Source of the DNA: Chromohalobacter moromii
GTDB taxonomy: Bacteria > Pseudomonadota > Gammaproteobacteria > Pseudomonadales > Halomonadaceae
Assembly (NCBI RefSeq): GCF_023091865.1
Contig: NZ_JAHXDI010000004.1
Coordinates: 434,001 to 498,000, forward strand
Length of the DNA: 64,000 bases
Reading direction: 5' to 3'
Part shown: piece by piece, positions 17,371 through 28,203 of the stretch
Layout: the number at the start of each line of letters is the position of its first letter
Position numbering within the stretch: position 1 is the first letter of the stretch
Notes under the pieces: model-generated
Database searches by the model: none
Seen by the model: only the letters and a program-made list of their open reading frames with translations
Told to the model about the DNA's origin: nothing
Made by a program: the position numbers and the translations under genes

Positions 17371-18966
17371 TCAGGTGCCGAAATGCAATCCAGAGGCCTC
17401 GAGAAGGCGCTTGGTATACGCTTCTCGAGGTTGGTTGAGTAGCGTTTCGCAGTCGCCTTGCTCGACGATCTCGCCGTCTTTAAGCACCACGATGCGGTGC
17501 GCCATGGCGCGTACGACGGCGAGATCATGGCTGATGAATAGGTAACTCAGTCCGCGTCGTGCTTGCAGGCCGCGCAGCAAAGCGATGAGCTGCTTCTGCA
17601 CGCTGCGGTCGAGCGCGGAGGTTGGTTCGTCGAGCACGATGAGATCGGGTTCGAGAATGACGGCGCGCGCCACGGCGATACGCTGGCGCTGGCCACCCGA
17701 GAATTCATGCGGATAGCGCGCTGCGCAATTCGCCGGCAGGCCGACTTCTTCGAGGGTGGTGGCGACCCGCTGCTCGATCTCCTCGTCGCTGAGAGCTGGG
17801 TGATGGAAGCGTAGCCCTTCGCTGACGATATCCATGACCGGCATGCGTGGCGAGAGCGAGCCGTATGGGTCCTGGAAGACGACTTGGAAGCGTCGCCGCC
17901 GACGACGGAGCGCGTTGCCTCGCAACGCATCCAGGCGTTCGCCATCGAAGAGGATCTCACCATCGGCGGCGGTCAGGCGTAGAAGCGCTAACGCCAGGGT
18001 GGTCTTGCCGGAGCCGGATTCCCCGACCAAGCCTAGTGTCTCGCCACGCGCCAGGGTGATATCCAGCGACTGGACGGCCACGAACGGGGCGGGACGGCGC
18101 CCGAACCAGGATTTGCTCCGCGCGAAGGAGACGCCGAGTCGACGTGCCTCGAGCAGCATCGTGCGGGTCGCCGGCAGCGGCGCGGCGTGGCCTTCCGGGT
18201 TGGCGGCGAGCAGGTGTTGAGTATAGGGCGCGCGAGGGGCATCGAAGACGCGTGTGACGCTGCCACTTTCGACGAGCCGTCCATGCTGCATGACATGCAC
18301 GCTGTCGGCATGCCGGCGCACCAGGTTGAGGTCGTGGGTGATGAACAGCATGGCCATACCATTGGCGTCGCGCAGCCGCGCCAGCAAGGCCAGGATTTCC
18401 TGCTGTACGGTGACGTCCAACGCTGTGGTGGGCTCGTCGGCGATGAGAAGTCGTGGCGCGTTGGCGATGGCCATGGCGATCACCACGCGCTGGCGTTGAC
18501 CGCCCGAAAGCTGATGGGGATGCGCCTCGAGCATTTCATCGGGGCGCGGCAACTGTACTTCCACCAGCAATTCCCGAGCGCGCTGGCGGGCGGCGCGACC
18601 ACGCAATCCTTGATGAAGGCGCAGCGTTTCACCGAGCTGCTTGCCGACCGTGTGCAAGGGGTTGAGCGAGGTCGTGGGCTCTTGGAACACGAAACCGACT
18701 TGACCGCCGCGTAGCGTATTCCAGCGCTTCGGTGATAGGCCTTCGAGGGACTGTCCGCAGAGCCAGCGTCCGCCCTCGACGCGCGCGCCAGGCGGCAGCA
18801 GGTCGAGGGCGCCAAGGGCGGATACCGACTTGCCGGAGCCCGATTCACCGACCAGTGCGGCGGTTTCACCACGGCGTATGGTGAGTGACAGGTCCTCGAC
18901 GACGCGCATGTCGCCGAAGGCGATGCGCAGGGCATTGAGTTCGAATACGACGTCGTCAGTGGCCAT
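17371..18966 (-). CDS. yejF: Peptide ABC transporter ATP-binding protein YejF
   Basis: A double ATPase of the peptide/microcin C importer YejABEF. The 531-aa product has two ABC domains, with Walker A motifs GESGSGKS near residue 43 and GESGSGKTT near 325, and ABC signatures LSGGQRQRV and FSGGQRQRI. The fused two-domain form and length match E. coli YejF (529 aa). The ATG at 18966 overlaps the yejE stop by 11 bases. It is the last gene of the minus-strand yej operon and converges on rsuA, with no clear terminator in the 77-base gap. Confidence 0.93.
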   Translation of the reverse strand: MATDDVVFELNALRIAFGDMRVVEDLSLTIRRGETAALVGESGSGKSVSALGALDLLPPGARVEGGRWLCGQSLEGLSPKRWNTLRGGQVGFVFQEPTTSLNPLHTVGKQLGETLRLHQGLRGRAARQRARELLVEVQLPRPDEMLEAHPHQLSGGQRQRVVIAMAIANAPRLLIADEPTTALDVTVQQEILALLARLRDANGMAMLFITHDLNLVRRHADSVHVMQHGRLVESGSVTRVFDAPRAPYTQHLLAANPEGHAAPLPATRTMLLEARRLGVSFARSKSWFGRRPAPFVAVQSLDITLARGETLGLVGESGSGKTTLALALLRLTAADGEILFDGERLDALRGNALRRRRRRFQVVFQDPYGSLSPRMPVMDIVSEGLRFHHPALSDEEIEQRVATTLEEVGLPANCAARYPHEFSGGQRQRIAVARAVILEPDLIVLDEPTSALDRSVQKQLIALLRGLQARRGLSYLFISHDLAVVRAMAHRIVVLKDGEIVEQGDCETLLNQPREAYTKRLLEASGLHFGT

Positions 18967-20062
18967 GCGCGGTTCTCCCGGGTAGAGCGTCGTTATCGGC
19001 GGAGGTCGACGTGGTGGTGCTGGGCACGTGGCGCGGATCGAAGGCATCACGTAGCCCTTCGCCGATGAAGACCAATAGCGAAAGCATGATCCCGAGGCTC
19101 AGGAAGGCTGTGATGCCAAGCCAGGGCGCCTGCAGGTTGTTCTTGCCCTGGGCGACGAGTTCACCCAAGGAGGGCGAGCCTGGCGGCAGGCCGAAGCCCA
19201 GGAAATCCAGCGCGGTGAGCGTGGTGATTGCGCCGGTGAATAGAAACGGGATGAAGGTCAGGGTGGCGACCATGGCGTTGGGCAGCACATGGCGCCACAT
19301 GATCAGGCGCGAGGGCAATCCCATGGCGCGTGCCGCGCGCACGTACTCGAGATTGCGTGCGCGCAGGAATTCGGCGCGCACGATGTCGACCAGGCCCAGC
19401 CATGAAAACAGCAGCATGATGCCCAGCAGCCACCACAGGTTGGGCTGCACTAGGCTGGCGAGGATGATCAGCAGGAATAGCACTGGCATGCCCGACCAAA
19501 TCTCGATGATGCGCTGGCCGATCAAGTCGACCTTGCCACCGAAGTAGCCTTGCACGCCGCCGAACAGGACCCCCAGTGCCATGGAGCCCAGCGTCAGTAC
19601 CACGGCGAAGACCACCGACAAACGAAAGCCGTAGATTACGCGGGCGAAGACGTCGCGGCCGTGGTCGTCGGTTCCCAGCCAGTGGCGTGCCGAGGGCGGT
19701 GAGGGTGCAGGCCCCGTCAGCTCGCGATCCAGCGTGTCGTAGGAGAAGGGCACGGCCGGCCATAGCATCCAGCCCTGTGCGGCGATGTTTTCGCGCACGG
19801 CGGGGTCGCGGTAGTCGGCTGTCGTGGGGAGAAAACCGCCGAACTCGGTTTCGGGGTAATCGAAGATCACCGGGGCGTACCACTGGCCCTGGTAGTGCAT
19901 GACGATGGGCTTGTCGTTGGCGACCAATTCCGCGCCCAGGCTGACGATCAACAGCAGGGCGAAGGCCCACAGCGACCACCAAGCGCGCCGATTGCTGCGA
20001 AAGATTTGCCAGCGGCGACGGGCGATGGGAGACGGTTGCGCGCGCTTGCGAAGTGTCATCAT
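18956..20062 (-). CDS. yejE: Peptide ABC transporter permease YejE
   Basis: Inner-membrane permease of the Yej peptide importer. The 368-aa product has an N-terminal helix, a periplasmic segment with the YejE-type [20 protein letters not shown] motif near residue 140, and the binding-protein-dependent permease loop with EAA-like residues ([20 protein letters not shown]). The ATG at 20062 forms an ATGA overlap with the yejB stop and is preferred to the upstream in-frame start. Confidence 0.93.
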   Translation of the reverse strand: MMTLRKRAQPSPIARRRWQIFRSNRRAWWSLWAFALLLIVSLGAELVANDKPIVMHYQGQWYAPVIFDYPETEFGGFLPTTADYRDPAVRENIAAQGWMLWPAVPFSYDTLDRELTGPAPSPPSARHWLGTDDHGRDVFARVIYGFRLSVVFAVVLTLGSMALGVLFGGVQGYFGGKVDLIGQRIIEIWSGMPVLFLLIILASLVQPNLWWLLGIMLLFSWLGLVDIVRAEFLRARNLEYVRAARAMGLPSRLIMWRHVLPNAMVATLTFIPFLFTGAITTLTALDFLGFGLPPGSPSLGELVAQGKNNLQAPWLGITAFLSLGIMLSLLVFIGEGLRDAFDPRHVPSTTTSTSADNDALPGRTAHGH

Positions 20063-21126
20063 GCCTCCCGCGTCGCGAAGTCGATGCGAGGGTCGACCCA
20101 CACGTAGGTGAGATCCGAGATCAGCTTGAGCACCAAGCCGATCAATGTGTAGAGATACAGGGTGCCGAAAATGACCGGATAATCGCGCTGCATGACGGCC
20201 TCGAAGCCGAGAAGTCCGAGGCCGTCGAGCGAGAAGATCACCTCGATCAGCAGCGACCCAGTGAAGAAGATGCCCACCAGTGCCGAAGGCAGTCCTGCGA
20301 TGATGATCAGCATGGCATTGCGGAACACGTGTCCATAGAGCACGAGACCCTCACTAGCGCCCTTGGCACGCGCGGTGAGCACGTATTGTTTGTGGATCTC
20401 GTCGAGGAAGCTGTTCTTGGTCAGCATGGTGAGCGTGGCGAAACTGCCGATGGCCGAGGCTAGCACCGGCAGCGCGATGTGCCAGAAGTAATCCTGGATC
20501 TTGCCCCACCAGGAAAGATCGGCGAAGTCGGGCGAGGTCAGCCCGCGCAGCGGGAACCAGTCCAGGTAGCTGCCGCCGGCGAACACCACGATCAGGAAGA
20601 TGGCGAACAAGAATCCTGGCACGGCATATCCCACGATGATCAGGCCCGAGGTCCAGACATCGAAGCGCGAGCCGTGGCGCAGGGCCTTACGAATGCCGAG
20701 TGGTATCGAGATCGAATATACCAGCAGCGTCGTCCAGAGTCCCAGCGAGATCGACACCGGTAGGCGTTCGACGATCAGATCGATCACCGGCCGCCCGCGA
20801 AAGAAGCTATCGCCGAGATCGAAGGTAGCGTAATCGGCCAGCATGCCGAAAAACCGTTCCACAGGCGGCTTATCGAAGCCGAATTGCTTTTCCAGCTCCG
20901 CTTCGAGGCGCGGGTCGATGCCGCGCGCGTTGCGGGTGTCGCCGCTGGAGGTCTCGCCACCGCTTTCCAGGCGCGTGCTGGCGTTGCTGTCCATGCCTTC
21001 GAAGCGGGCCAGCATCTGATCGATAGGACCGCCCGGCGCCACCTGCACGATCATGAAGTTGAGCAGCAAGATGCCCAGCAGTGTAGGGATCATCAGTAAC
21101 AGGCGACGTAGGATGTAATGAGCCAC
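20059..21126 (-). CDS. yejB: Peptide ABC transporter permease YejB
   Basis: Second permease of the Yej importer. The 355-aa product begins [19 protein letters not shown] like DppB-type permeases. It has an extended periplasmic region between helices 1 and 2 (residues 40-110) and an EAA-like loop ([23 protein letters not shown]). It starts 10 bases after yejA and overlaps yejE by 4 bases. Confidence 0.93.
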   Translation of the reverse strand: MAHYILRRLLLMIPTLLGILLLNFMIVQVAPGGPIDQMLARFEGMDSNASTRLESGGETSSGDTRNARGIDPRLEAELEKQFGFDKPPVERFFGMLADYATFDLGDSFFRGRPVIDLIVERLPVSISLGLWTTLLVYSISIPLGIRKALRHGSRFDVWTSGLIIVGYAVPGFLFAIFLIVVFAGGSYLDWFPLRGLTSPDFADLSWWGKIQDYFWHIALPVLASAIGSFATLTMLTKNSFLDEIHKQYVLTARAKGASEGLVLYGHVFRNAMLIIIAGLPSALVGIFFTGSLLIEVIFSLDGLGLLGFEAVMQRDYPVIFGTLYLYTLIGLVLKLISDLTYVWVDPRIDFATREA

Positions 21127-21136
21127 GATGCTGTCC

Positions 21137-22975
21137 TTAGCGTTCGCCGCGTTGACGTTGTTCTATACGGGACGCGCGCTGTGGATCGACCCACCAGCTC
21201 GATAGATCGAAGGTGTATTCGGGGAATGGTTGGGGATAGCCGAACTTATCCCATAGCGCTACGCGAGTGCCATCGAGGTGCCACTGAGGAATGACGTAGA
21301 AACCCCAGCGCAGTACCCGATCGAGGGCGCGCGCGGCGGTGTCCAGTGCCTGCCGACTGTCGGCACGAATCAGGCTGTCGACCAGGCCGTCGATGGCGGG
21401 ATTCTGCAAGCCGATCAAGTTGCGGCTGCGCGGTGCGTCGGCGTAGTCGCTGGTCCAGAATTCGCGCTGTTCGTTACCTGGGTTGGCGGACTGCGGGAAA
21501 CTGCCGAGGATCAAGTCGAAATCGAAGTTGCGCTGACGCGTCAGGAACTGATTGACGTCGACCACGCGCAGGCTGGCTTCGATGCCGAGGCGCTCGAGGT
21601 TTTGAATCAGCGGCAGGGTGACGCGTTCGAACTGGGTATCGTAGAGCAGGAATTCGAGGCGCAGCGGCTGCTGGGTCTCGTTGTTGATTAGGGTGCCGTC
21701 ATGGACCTCATAGCCGGCATCGCGCAGCAGCCCCAGCGCTTTTTTCAGGCGTGCTCGCAAGCCCTCGGGCCGGGGTGCGGGCAAGGGCGTGTCGAAGACC
21801 TCCTGCGGCAGGCGATCGCGATAAGGCGTGAGTAACACGCGTTCGGCGTCGCTGGGCAGGCCATTGGCTTCCATCTCGGAACTCTCGAAGTAGCTATCGG
21901 TTTCCTCGTACGCGCCGTAGAAGAGGTGCGTGTTGAGCCAGTCGAAGTCGGTGGCCAGCGTCAACGCTTCGCGAACGCGGCGGTCCTGGAATTTCTCGCG
22001 CCGCAGGTTCATGACGAAGGCTTGCATCCCGGCGGGCTGTGCGTCAGGGACGACCATGCGCTTGATGAAGCCTTCCTTGCGAGCGGGGGTATCGTAAGCG
22101 GTGGCCCAGTTCTTGGCGCTACTTTCGCGGCGCAGATCGAGGTTGCCGGCCTTGAAGGCCTCCAGCGCCACGGTTTGATCCCGATAGTAATCGTAGACCA
22201 GACGGTCGATATTGTGCCGCCCGCGGTTGATGGGCAGGTCGCGCCCCCAGTAATCCTCGACACGATGATAGACGATGCGACGCCCCGGCGAGAGGCTCTC
22301 GACCGCATAGGGGCCGGACCCCAGCGGCTTGTCTAGCGTCGGTGCAGTGAAGTCGCGCGAGGCCCAATAGTGTTTGGGCAACACCGGAAGCTGGCCGAGG
22401 ATCAATGGCAACTCACGCGAATTGTTATCGCTGAATTCTAAACGCACGGTGTCGTCATCCAGTGCTTCGATCTTGTCGACATCGGCGTAGTAGGCGCGAT
22501 AGAAAGGCTGCCCTTCGTCGCGCAGCAGACGAAAGCTGAACACGACGTCTTCTGCCGTCACGGGATGACCGTCGTGGAAACGTGCTTCCGGGCGTAGATC
22601 GATTTCCATCCAGTGGCGGTCGGGATCGAGGCGGATGCCGCCCGCCAGTAGCCCATACATGGTGAAGGGCTCATCGGCGCTGGCCTCCATCAAGGTGTCG
22701 TAGACGTGATTCAGGCCGTCGGCTGGGTTGCCTTGGATGATGAAAGGGTTGGTCGAATCGAAGCTACCCTGTGCGGCACGCCGCATTTCGCCACCCTTGG
22801 GCGCATCTGGATTGGTATAGGGCAGGTGCGAGAAGTCATCGGGCAGCGAGGGGGCATCGTAGAGCGAAATTCCCGCGACGGTTGGAACGTCGGCGGTCGG
22901 CACGGCCAGCGCTGCAAGGCTGATCGCCCATAGGCAGAACCCCAACAGCAAGGTGAGAACGAACGAGGGCATCAA
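21137..22975 (-). CDS. yejA: Extracellular peptide-binding protein YejA
   Basis: Family 5 solute-binding protein that delivers peptides to YejBEF. The 612-aa product has a signal peptide (hydrophobic residues 5-23, likely cleaved after ALA). It then has the SBP_bac_5 features [32 protein letters not shown] and [14 protein letters not shown]. Length matches E. coli YejA (604 aa). It heads the yejABEF operon. A 9-bp hairpin lies between it and mltD upstream. Confidence 0.92.
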   Translation of the reverse strand: MMPSFVLTLLLGFCLWAISLAALAVPTADVPTVAGISLYDAPSLPDDFSHLPYTNPDAPKGGEMRRAAQGSFDSTNPFIIQGNPADGLNHVYDTLMEASADEPFTMYGLLAGGIRLDPDRHWMEIDLRPEARFHDGHPVTAEDVVFSFRLLRDEGQPFYRAYYADVDKIEALDDDTVRLEFSDNNSRELPLILGQLPVLPKHYWASRDFTAPTLDKPLGSGPYAVESLSPGRRIVYHRVEDYWGRDLPINRGRHNIDRLVYDYYRDQTVALEAFKAGNLDLRRESSAKNWATAYDTPARKEGFIKRMVVPDAQPAGMQAFVMNLRREKFQDRRVREALTLATDFDWLNTHLFYGAYEETDSYFESSEMEANGLPSDAERVLLTPYRDRLPQEVFDTPLPAPRPEGLRARLKKALGLLRDAGYEVHDGTLINNETQQPLRLEFLLYDTQFERVTLPLIQNLERLGIEASLRVVDVNQFLTRQRNFDFDLILGSFPQSANPGNEQREFWTSDYADAPRSRNLIGLQNPAIDGLVDSLIRADSRQALDTAARALDRVLRWGFYVIPQWHLDGTRVALWDKFGYPQPFPEYTFDLSSWWVDPQRASRIEQRQRGER

Positions 22976-23001
22976 CCGATTCCTTGAAGCAAGATGCGCA
23001 A

Positions 23002-23022
23002 GGGCCGGTGAAGCACCGGCCC
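23002..23022 (-). terminator. Hairpin between mltD and yejA
   Basis: A perfect 9-bp stem (GGGCCGGTG / CACCGGCCC) with a 3-base loop lies after the mltD stop. On the minus strand it is followed only by TTGCGC, so it is either a weak intrinsic terminator or an RNA-stabilising hairpin. Confidence 0.5.
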
Positions 23023-23077
23023 GCTCGCTAGCCTACCCCAGTGATGCCGCGCTGAGTAGAGGTATCGCTCAATGCGG

Positions 23078-24409
23078 TCAGCGAGAAGCCTGGCGCAAGG
23101 TCAGGCGTTGCCCAGGTTGCAGATAATCGCTTTTATCGAGCTGGTTCCAGCGTGCCAGATCGCCGACGCTGACGTCATGGCGCGCTGCGATACGCGACAG
23201 GCTGTCACCCGGCTTGACCTTGACTTCGCGCGTGGTGCCGTGACTGGCCAGGCTGGGGGAATGGCCAGTTGATGGGACCACCAGCGACTGGCCTATGCGC
23301 AACGTATCGCCGCTGAGCGCGTTCTGTTGGCGTAGCACGCTGAGCGGAATGTCATGACGAGCGGCGATGCCTGAGAGGGTGTCGCCACGTTTGACCACGT
23401 AATGCGCCTTGGTCTGACGTTTCTCGGCAGGCAGCGTGTCGAGCTTGGCGAGAAAGCGTTTGCGGCTATCGGCGGGAATCACCAGCTTGGCGTTTTGACT
23501 GGGGCGTGTCGCCTCGCGTCGAAAGGCTGGATTGAGTTTGCGCAGTCGCGCTTCGCTAACGCCGGCGAGCTGCGCGGCATCGGTCAGTGCGAGTTGGCCC
23601 TTGGTTTTGACCTGGGTAATGGCGGGGCGATCGGGAATGTCGGGCAGGGTGACCGCGTAGCGCTGCGGGTCGGACACCACGGCGGCCAATGCCAGCAGCT
23701 TGGGCACATAGTCCATGGTTTGATTGGGCAGCGAGAGGTGCCAGTAATCGATGGGTTTGCCTTGGGCGGCGGCCCTCTCACGCGCCCGATTGACCGTGCC
23801 CGCGCCAGCATTGTAAGCCGCCAAGGCGAGTTCGAGATTACCCTCATACCATTGGTCGGCGAGTGTCTGCAGATAGTCGAGAGCGGCGGCTGTCGAGGCG
23901 ACGACATCGCGACGGCCGTCATACCACCATGTATCGGTCAGGCCCATGGCCTCGCCAGTGCCCGGCATGAACTGCCATAGTCCTGAAGCGCCGCCGGGAT
24001 GGGCGGCAGTGGGGTCGTAAGCGCTTTCGATGAACGGCAGCAATGCCAGTTCGGTGGGCATGTCGCGTGCTTCGAGCTGACGGGTGACCCAGCGCAGCCA
24101 AGGACGCGCATTTTGGGCCATGGCCGAGACATATTCGGGATGCGCGGAAAAGTAGTCGAGCCACTCTTTGACGCGCGGATTCTCGATGTCGTGGGGCAAT
24201 CCGAAACCGCTTTTAAGGCGTGTCCAGGCATCGGCTTGCGCGGCGCTTTGAAGCTCCAGCGCTTGCCAGAAGGTCCCGTGGTGCGCTGATGCAACCGTGT
24301 CGTCGCCGGTCGGTGAGCCGGTGGTCGCTAGCGCGGGCAGCGACAAAGGGATCAGAAAAAGACCTCCCGCCAAGCTCAGCGCTTGGCGGCGGATCGATCG
24401 AACGTGCAT
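23078..24409 (-). CDS. mltD: Membrane-bound lytic murein transglycosylase D
   Basis: MltD cleaves peptidoglycan glycan strands to give 1,6-anhydroMurNAc ends. The 443-aa product has a signal sequence (about residues 1-28, hydrophobic GGLFLIPLSLPALA), then an SLT domain with the catalytic-Glu motif PFIESAYDPTAAHPGGASGLWQFMPGT (shown here only as PFIESAYDP and GASGLWQFMP). It ends with two LysM repeats (YVVKRGDTLSGIAARHD and VKPGDSLSRIAARHD). I chose the ATG at 24409 because it directly precedes the signal peptide and has GAGAGG upstream. No lipobox cysteine is evident. It follows gloB as in E. coli. Confidence 0.9.
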   Translation of the reverse strand: MHVRSIRRQALSLAGGLFLIPLSLPALATTGSPTGDDTVASAHHGTFWQALELQSAAQADAWTRLKSGFGLPHDIENPRVKEWLDYFSAHPEYVSAMAQNARPWLRWVTRQLEARDMPTELALLPFIESAYDPTAAHPGGASGLWQFMPGTGEAMGLTDTWWYDGRRDVVASTAAALDYLQTLADQWYEGNLELALAAYNAGAGTVNRARERAAAQGKPIDYWHLSLPNQTMDYVPKLLALAAVVSDPQRYAVTLPDIPDRPAITQVKTKGQLALTDAAQLAGVSEARLRKLNPAFRREATRPSQNAKLVIPADSRKRFLAKLDTLPAEKRQTKAHYVVKRGDTLSGIAARHDIPLSVLRQQNALSGDTLRIGQSLVVPSTGHSPSLASHGTTREVKVKPGDSLSRIAARHDVSVGDLARWNQLDKSDYLQPGQRLTLRQASR

Positions 24410-24456
24410 GGGAAGCGAGCCTCTCGAGGGCATGACGTCAGTTGGGCATGGTATTG

Positions 24457-25224
24457 CTAGAAACGGTCTTTCCATTCGCGCAGTGTGGCGAAGGCGCTAC
24501 TGGCGTCGTCGGCATTACCCTGTTCGGCCACTGCGCTGAGCAGGCCGGGTTGGTCGATGCGCAAGAAAGGATTGATCTGGCGCTCGGAGCCGATGTTAGT
24601 AGGCAGCGTGGGTCGCTCCAGCCGGCGTGCTTTTTCGCATTCTTCGAGGTAGGCGTCCCGCGTTGGGTTGTCGGGCTCGGCCGCCTGAGAGAAGCGTAGG
24701 TTGGCCAGTGTATATTCGTGACCCGCGAACACCATGGTGTCGTCGGGCAATGCCGCGAGGCGTTCGAGTGAGCGCTGCATTTGCGCGGGCGAGCCTTCGA
24801 ACAAGCGTCCGCAACCGGCCGAGAACATCACGTCGCCGCAAAACAGCAGCCCCGGCGTTCCGGGAGCGTAGAAGGCGATATGATCGAGCGTGTGGCCGGG
24901 GACCGCGAAGACTTCGAAGCGCCGGCCCTGCACGCGGCATTCGTCGTCATCGCCCACGACTTCATCAACGGAGGGGATGGCCGAGTTGTCGGGGCCGATC
25001 ACGCGCGGTCCGTAGCGTTTGACCAGCGTTTCGATACCGCCCGTGTGATCGTGATGATGGTGGGTGACCAAAATTGCCACCAAGTTCAAGTTTTCGCGTT
25101 CCAAGTATTCGATGACGGGTTGCGCGTCGCCGGGATCGACGATCGCCACCTTATCGCTGGCATCCTGGCGGAGCAGCCAGATATAGTTGTCCTGGAACGC
25201 GGGAATTGGAATCACGGTCAACAT
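24457..25224 (-). CDS. gloB: Hydroxyacylglutathione hydrolase (glyoxalase II)
   Basis: Glyoxalase II hydrolyses S-D-lactoylglutathione to D-lactate and glutathione. The 255-aa product has the metallo-beta-lactamase metal motif THHHHDHTGG (about residues 54-63), further ligands in PGHTLDHIAFY and LFCGDVMFSAGCGR, and the C-terminal glutathione-binding region (GHEYTLANLRFS, RKxNPFLR-like RQINPFLRID). It forms a minus-strand pair with mltD. A 105-base divergent region separates it from the methyltransferase gene. Confidence 0.95.
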   Translation of the reverse strand: MLTVIPIPAFQDNYIWLLRQDASDKVAIVDPGDAQPVIEYLERENLNLVAILVTHHHHDHTGGIETLVKRYGPRVIGPDNSAIPSVDEVVGDDDECRVQGRRFEVFAVPGHTLDHIAFYAPGTPGLLFCGDVMFSAGCGRLFEGSPAQMQRSLERLAALPDDTMVFAGHEYTLANLRFSQAAEPDNPTRDAYLEECEKARRLERPTLPTNIGSERQINPFLRIDQPGLLSAVAEQGNADDASSAFATLREWKDRF

Positions 25225-25329
25225 AATACGCTAGACCTCGGCAAACGTCGGAAACACGCCTGTCGTCATGCCATGCACGATGGCGGACGGCAGCGTAAAA
25301 TGCGACAACCTTGGGGGGAATGGGCCGTC

Positions 25330-26133
25330 GTGTCAAATTCACATATGACGATGACGCTGGCGCAGGCCGTCCGCGAGGGGCGCCGCTTCTGGGGCTCCGA
25401 GGATGGCGTTGCGTTATGGCAGGCGCAGCGTGCGTGCTTGGGGCCGCTTTGCGAGTCGCGCTTCGGATCTCACAGCCTGCAACTCGGTATGGCGTCGCGG
25501 CTGACCGATATGTGCCCCATTCGCCATGCGATGAGTTGGTCGCCGACGCGCGCCTTGGCTCAGGATGATGCCTCCCTGGTATGCGATCCCAGCGCCTTGC
25601 CGCTTCCCGATGAAAGCCTCGATCTTGTGTTGGTGCATCATCTGTTGGAGGTAATGCCCAACGCGCATCATCTGGTGCGTGAAGCGGCACGGGTCACGCG
25701 CGATGATGGATTGCTGGTCATGATGGGGTGGAATCCCTTCGGCGCCGATGCTCTGGGACACTTGTCCCCTGCCAGTCGGCGTCGCTGGCCCTGCAAGGGG
25801 CGTTGGCGGCGCAGTGGCCGGTTACGGGAATGGCTGGCATTTGTCGATTTCGAGATCGACCGCGTAGACTACTGCGGCTTTCGCCTGCCTGGCGGGCATA
25901 TTCATAACTTGGGACTCGAAACCTTGGGACGACGCTATAACCTCCCCTTCGGGGGATGTTATTTGATCGTCGCCCGGCGTAAGCAGATCCCTGTACAGCC
26001 GGTGCGCACCTTGCTGCGCCGAGATTCAATGGCGGGCAACTGGCTCGGCCCCGCCGCGCTTCATCGCGATCATGGCGGGCGCTCGGGCCGCGCCACGCAC
26101 GCCCACGACGATAGGATGGCCGAGGTTGACTGA
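25330..26133 (+). CDS. SAM-dependent methyltransferase-like protein (YafS-like)
   Basis: A 267-aa class I methyltransferase-like protein. The usual glycine-rich SAM motif is weak, but [20 protein letters not shown] (about residues 93-112) matches motif II of Methyltransf_11 proteins, followed by [21 protein letters not shown]. Its position between gloB (divergent) and rnhA is the same as E. coli yafS. The start is uncertain. GTG at 25330 has GGGGGGA ten bases upstream; ATG at 25345 has no good ribosome-binding site. The substrate is unknown. Confidence 0.75.
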   Translation: MSNSHMTMTLAQAVREGRRFWGSEDGVALWQAQRACLGPLCESRFGSHSLQLGMASRLTDMCPIRHAMSWSPTRALAQDDASLVCDPSALPLPDESLDLVLVHHLLEVMPNAHHLVREAARVTRDDGLLVMMGWNPFGADALGHLSPASRRRWPCKGRWRRSGRLREWLAFVDFEIDRVDYCGFRLPGGHIHNLGLETLGRRYNLPFGGCYLIVARRKQIPVQPVRTLLRRDSMAGNWLGPAALHRDHGGRSGRATHAHDDRMAEVD

Positions 26134-26152
26134 TACTCCCACCGTGGGCGAT

Positions 26153-26620
26153 ATGCCTCACGTGACCATTTATACCGACGGCGCCTGTCGCGGTAATCCC
26201 GGCCCCGGCGGTTGGGGTGCGGTGCTGCGTTACGGCCAGCATGAGAAGACACTTAATGGCGGCGAGGCCGAGACCACCAACAATCGCATGGAGCTGACGG
26301 CCGCGATTCGGGCGCTGCGGATATTGACGCGTCCCTGCGAAGTGGCGCTATGGACCGACTCCGAATATCTGCGAAAGGGCATTACCCAGTGGGTCCATGG
26401 CTGGATCAAACGTGGCTGGAAGACCGCTGCCAAGAAGCCGGTAAAAAACGCCGAACTGTGGCGTGAACTACTTGAGGAAGTCCAGCGCCATCGCATCGAA
26501 TGGCATTGGGTAAAAGGACACAGTGGCCACGAAGGTAACGAACTGGCCGATACGCTCGCCAACGCCGCCACCGACGACGTCCAGGCGACTCAGCGGCGGG
26601 CCATGGCAGGAGAAAAGTAA
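26153..26620 (+). CDS. rnhA: Ribonuclease HI
   Basis: RNase HI degrades the RNA strand of RNA-DNA hybrids. From the ATG at 26153 the product is 155 aa, the same length as E. coli RNase HI. It has the catalytic carboxylates in [37 protein letters not shown] and [12 protein letters not shown]. The frame is open further upstream into the methyltransferase gene, but the family start is clearly [10 protein letters not shown]. dnaQ follows 3 bases later. Confidence 0.97.
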   Translation: MPHVTIYTDGACRGNPGPGGWGAVLRYGQHEKTLNGGEAETTNNRMELTAAIRALRILTRPCEVALWTDSEYLRKGITQWVHGWIKRGWKTAAKKPVKNAELWRELLEEVQRHRIEWHWVKGHSGHEGNELADTLANAATDDVQATQRRAMAGEK

Positions 26621-26623
26621 GCA

Positions 26624-27385
26624 ATGCGTCAGATCGTACTGGACACCGAAACGACCGGCATCGATCCCAAGGATGGGCACCGCCTGATTGAGATTGGTGC
26701 GGTGGAGGTGGTCAACCGCCGGTTGACCGGCAATAACTTTCACCAATACATCAACCCCGAGCGCGATATCGATCCCGAGGCCGTGGAAATACACGGTATC
26801 ACCAATGAACGCGTTGCCGACGAACCCGTGTTCGCAGATGTTGCCGATGCCTTCTGGGAGTACATTCGCGGCGGCGAGTTGGTGATTCATAACGCGGCGT
26901 TCGACGTCGGCTTTATCGATCATGAATTCGGTCTGTTGCAGAACAAGCGCGGTGGGCCGCGGCTGGGGCCGGTCGCGGAGTACTGCGGCGTGCTCGATAC
27001 GCTGGCCATGGCGCGTAAGATGCATCCAGGACAGCGCAATAGCCTGGACGCGTTGTGCAAGCGTTACGCCATCGATAACGGCCGCCGAGTGCTCCACGGC
27101 GCCTTGCTCGATGCGGAAATCTTGTCCGATGTCTATCTAGCGATGACCGGGGGGCAGACGGCGCTGTCGTTAGCCGGCGTCGAAGGGGGCGCTGGCGGTG
27201 ATACGGAAGGAGCGAATAGTGTCAGCGGTATTCGCCGCGTGGCGCGGGAAGGCGTGACTCTGGCGGTGACGCGGCCCAGCGATACGGAATTGAATGCGCA
27301 TCGAGCCAAGCTCGATCGTATTCGCCAGGCGGCGGGCGAGTGTCATTGGGACGCGTTGGACAAGGCGTCGCAGGGGTCGTCATGA
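26624..27385 (+). CDS. dnaQ: DNA polymerase III epsilon subunit (3'-5' proofreading exonuclease)
   Basis: DnaQ is the proofreading subunit of the DNA polymerase III core. The 253-aa product has Exo I (VLDTETTGIDP, residues 5-15), Exo II (VIHNAAFDVGF, near residue 87) and Exo III (HGALLDAEILSDVY, near 157). A C-terminal tail presumably binds the alpha subunit. It is co-directional with rnhA, whereas in E. coli the two genes diverge. Its stop overlaps the nudC start by 4 bases. Confidence 0.96.
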   Translation: MRQIVLDTETTGIDPKDGHRLIEIGAVEVVNRRLTGNNFHQYINPERDIDPEAVEIHGITNERVADEPVFADVADAFWEYIRGGELVIHNAAFDVGFIDHEFGLLQNKRGGPRLGPVAEYCGVLDTLAMARKMHPGQRNSLDALCKRYAIDNGRRVLHGALLDAEILSDVYLAMTGGQTALSLAGVEGGAGGDTEGANSVSGIRRVAREGVTLAVTRPSDTELNAHRAKLDRIRQAAGECHWDALDKASQGSS

Positions 27386-28176
27386 CGATCACTTCGACAC
27401 CGGCATTCGTGAGAGAGTTGCCCGGCGCAGACACGCCGCGCTGGGGGTATTGGCTTCGTTTCGGCGAATCGGGTATTGCCCCAGGTGAAGAGGGGGGCAT
27501 TCTACAGTCGCCCGGCGCTTGGCCGGAGCACGCCATGCCGCTAGGGATGTGGCAGGGCTTGCCAGTCGCGATGGCGCACGAGAGCGGTGAGAAAAGCTGG
27601 CCGCCGGCGCGTGATTGGCTGGCGCGCTTGCCCGCCGCAGAGGGCGATCTGCTGGCCACGGCGCTGCAAGTCTCCGCTTGGGCACGCGATCATCGTTTTT
27701 GTGGGCGCTGCGGGACGCCGATGCAGCGTCTACCGCATGAGTTTGCCATGCAGTGCAAGGCGTGCGGTCATCGCAGCTATCCGCGCATCTCGCCGTGCAT
27801 CATCACGCTGGTGACCCATGGGCGAGATCTATTGCTGGCGCGCAACGCGCGTTTTCCGGCACGGCGTTATTCCACCTTGGCGGGATTCATCGAACCGGGA
27901 GAAACCGCCGAGAGCGCGGTGCGGCGTGAAGTCCACGAGGAAGTTGGCGTCGAGACGGGGCGGGTCAGTTTCTTTCGCAGCCAATCATGGCCGTTTCCGC
28001 ATTCACTGATGCTCGGATTCTTCGCCGAGGCGGCCAGTCGGCGCATCCGCATTGATGGCGTAGAGATAGCCGATGCCGCTTGGTTCACGCCGCGCCATTT
28101 GCCGGAGCTGCCCCCTAGCCATTCGATTTCGCGTCAGTTGATCGAGACGCACCTCAGCGCGGTGGCGATGCGCTGA
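27382..28176 (+). CDS. nudC: NAD-capped RNA / NADH pyrophosphatase NudC
   Basis: NudC hydrolyses NADH and removes NAD caps from RNA. The 264-aa product has the zinc-ribbon (FCGRCGTPM and CKACGHRSYPR, about residues 108-138), the Nudix box (GFIEPGETAESAVRREVHEE) and the downstream NudC signature SQSWPFPHSLM, one residue different from the usual SQPWPFPxS. The ATG at 27382 overlaps the dnaQ stop as ATGA. Confidence 0.93.
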   Translation: MTITSTPAFVRELPGADTPRWGYWLRFGESGIAPGEEGGILQSPGAWPEHAMPLGMWQGLPVAMAHESGEKSWPPARDWLARLPAAEGDLLATALQVSAWARDHRFCGRCGTPMQRLPHEFAMQCKACGHRSYPRISPCIITLVTHGRDLLLARNARFPARRYSTLAGFIEPGETAESAVRREVHEEVGVETGRVSFFRSQSWPFPHSLMLGFFAEAASRRIRIDGVEIADAAWFTPRHLPELPPSHSISRQLIETHLSAVAMR

Positions 28177-28203
28177 GGTGTCACAACGAAATAAAAGAGC
28201 GGG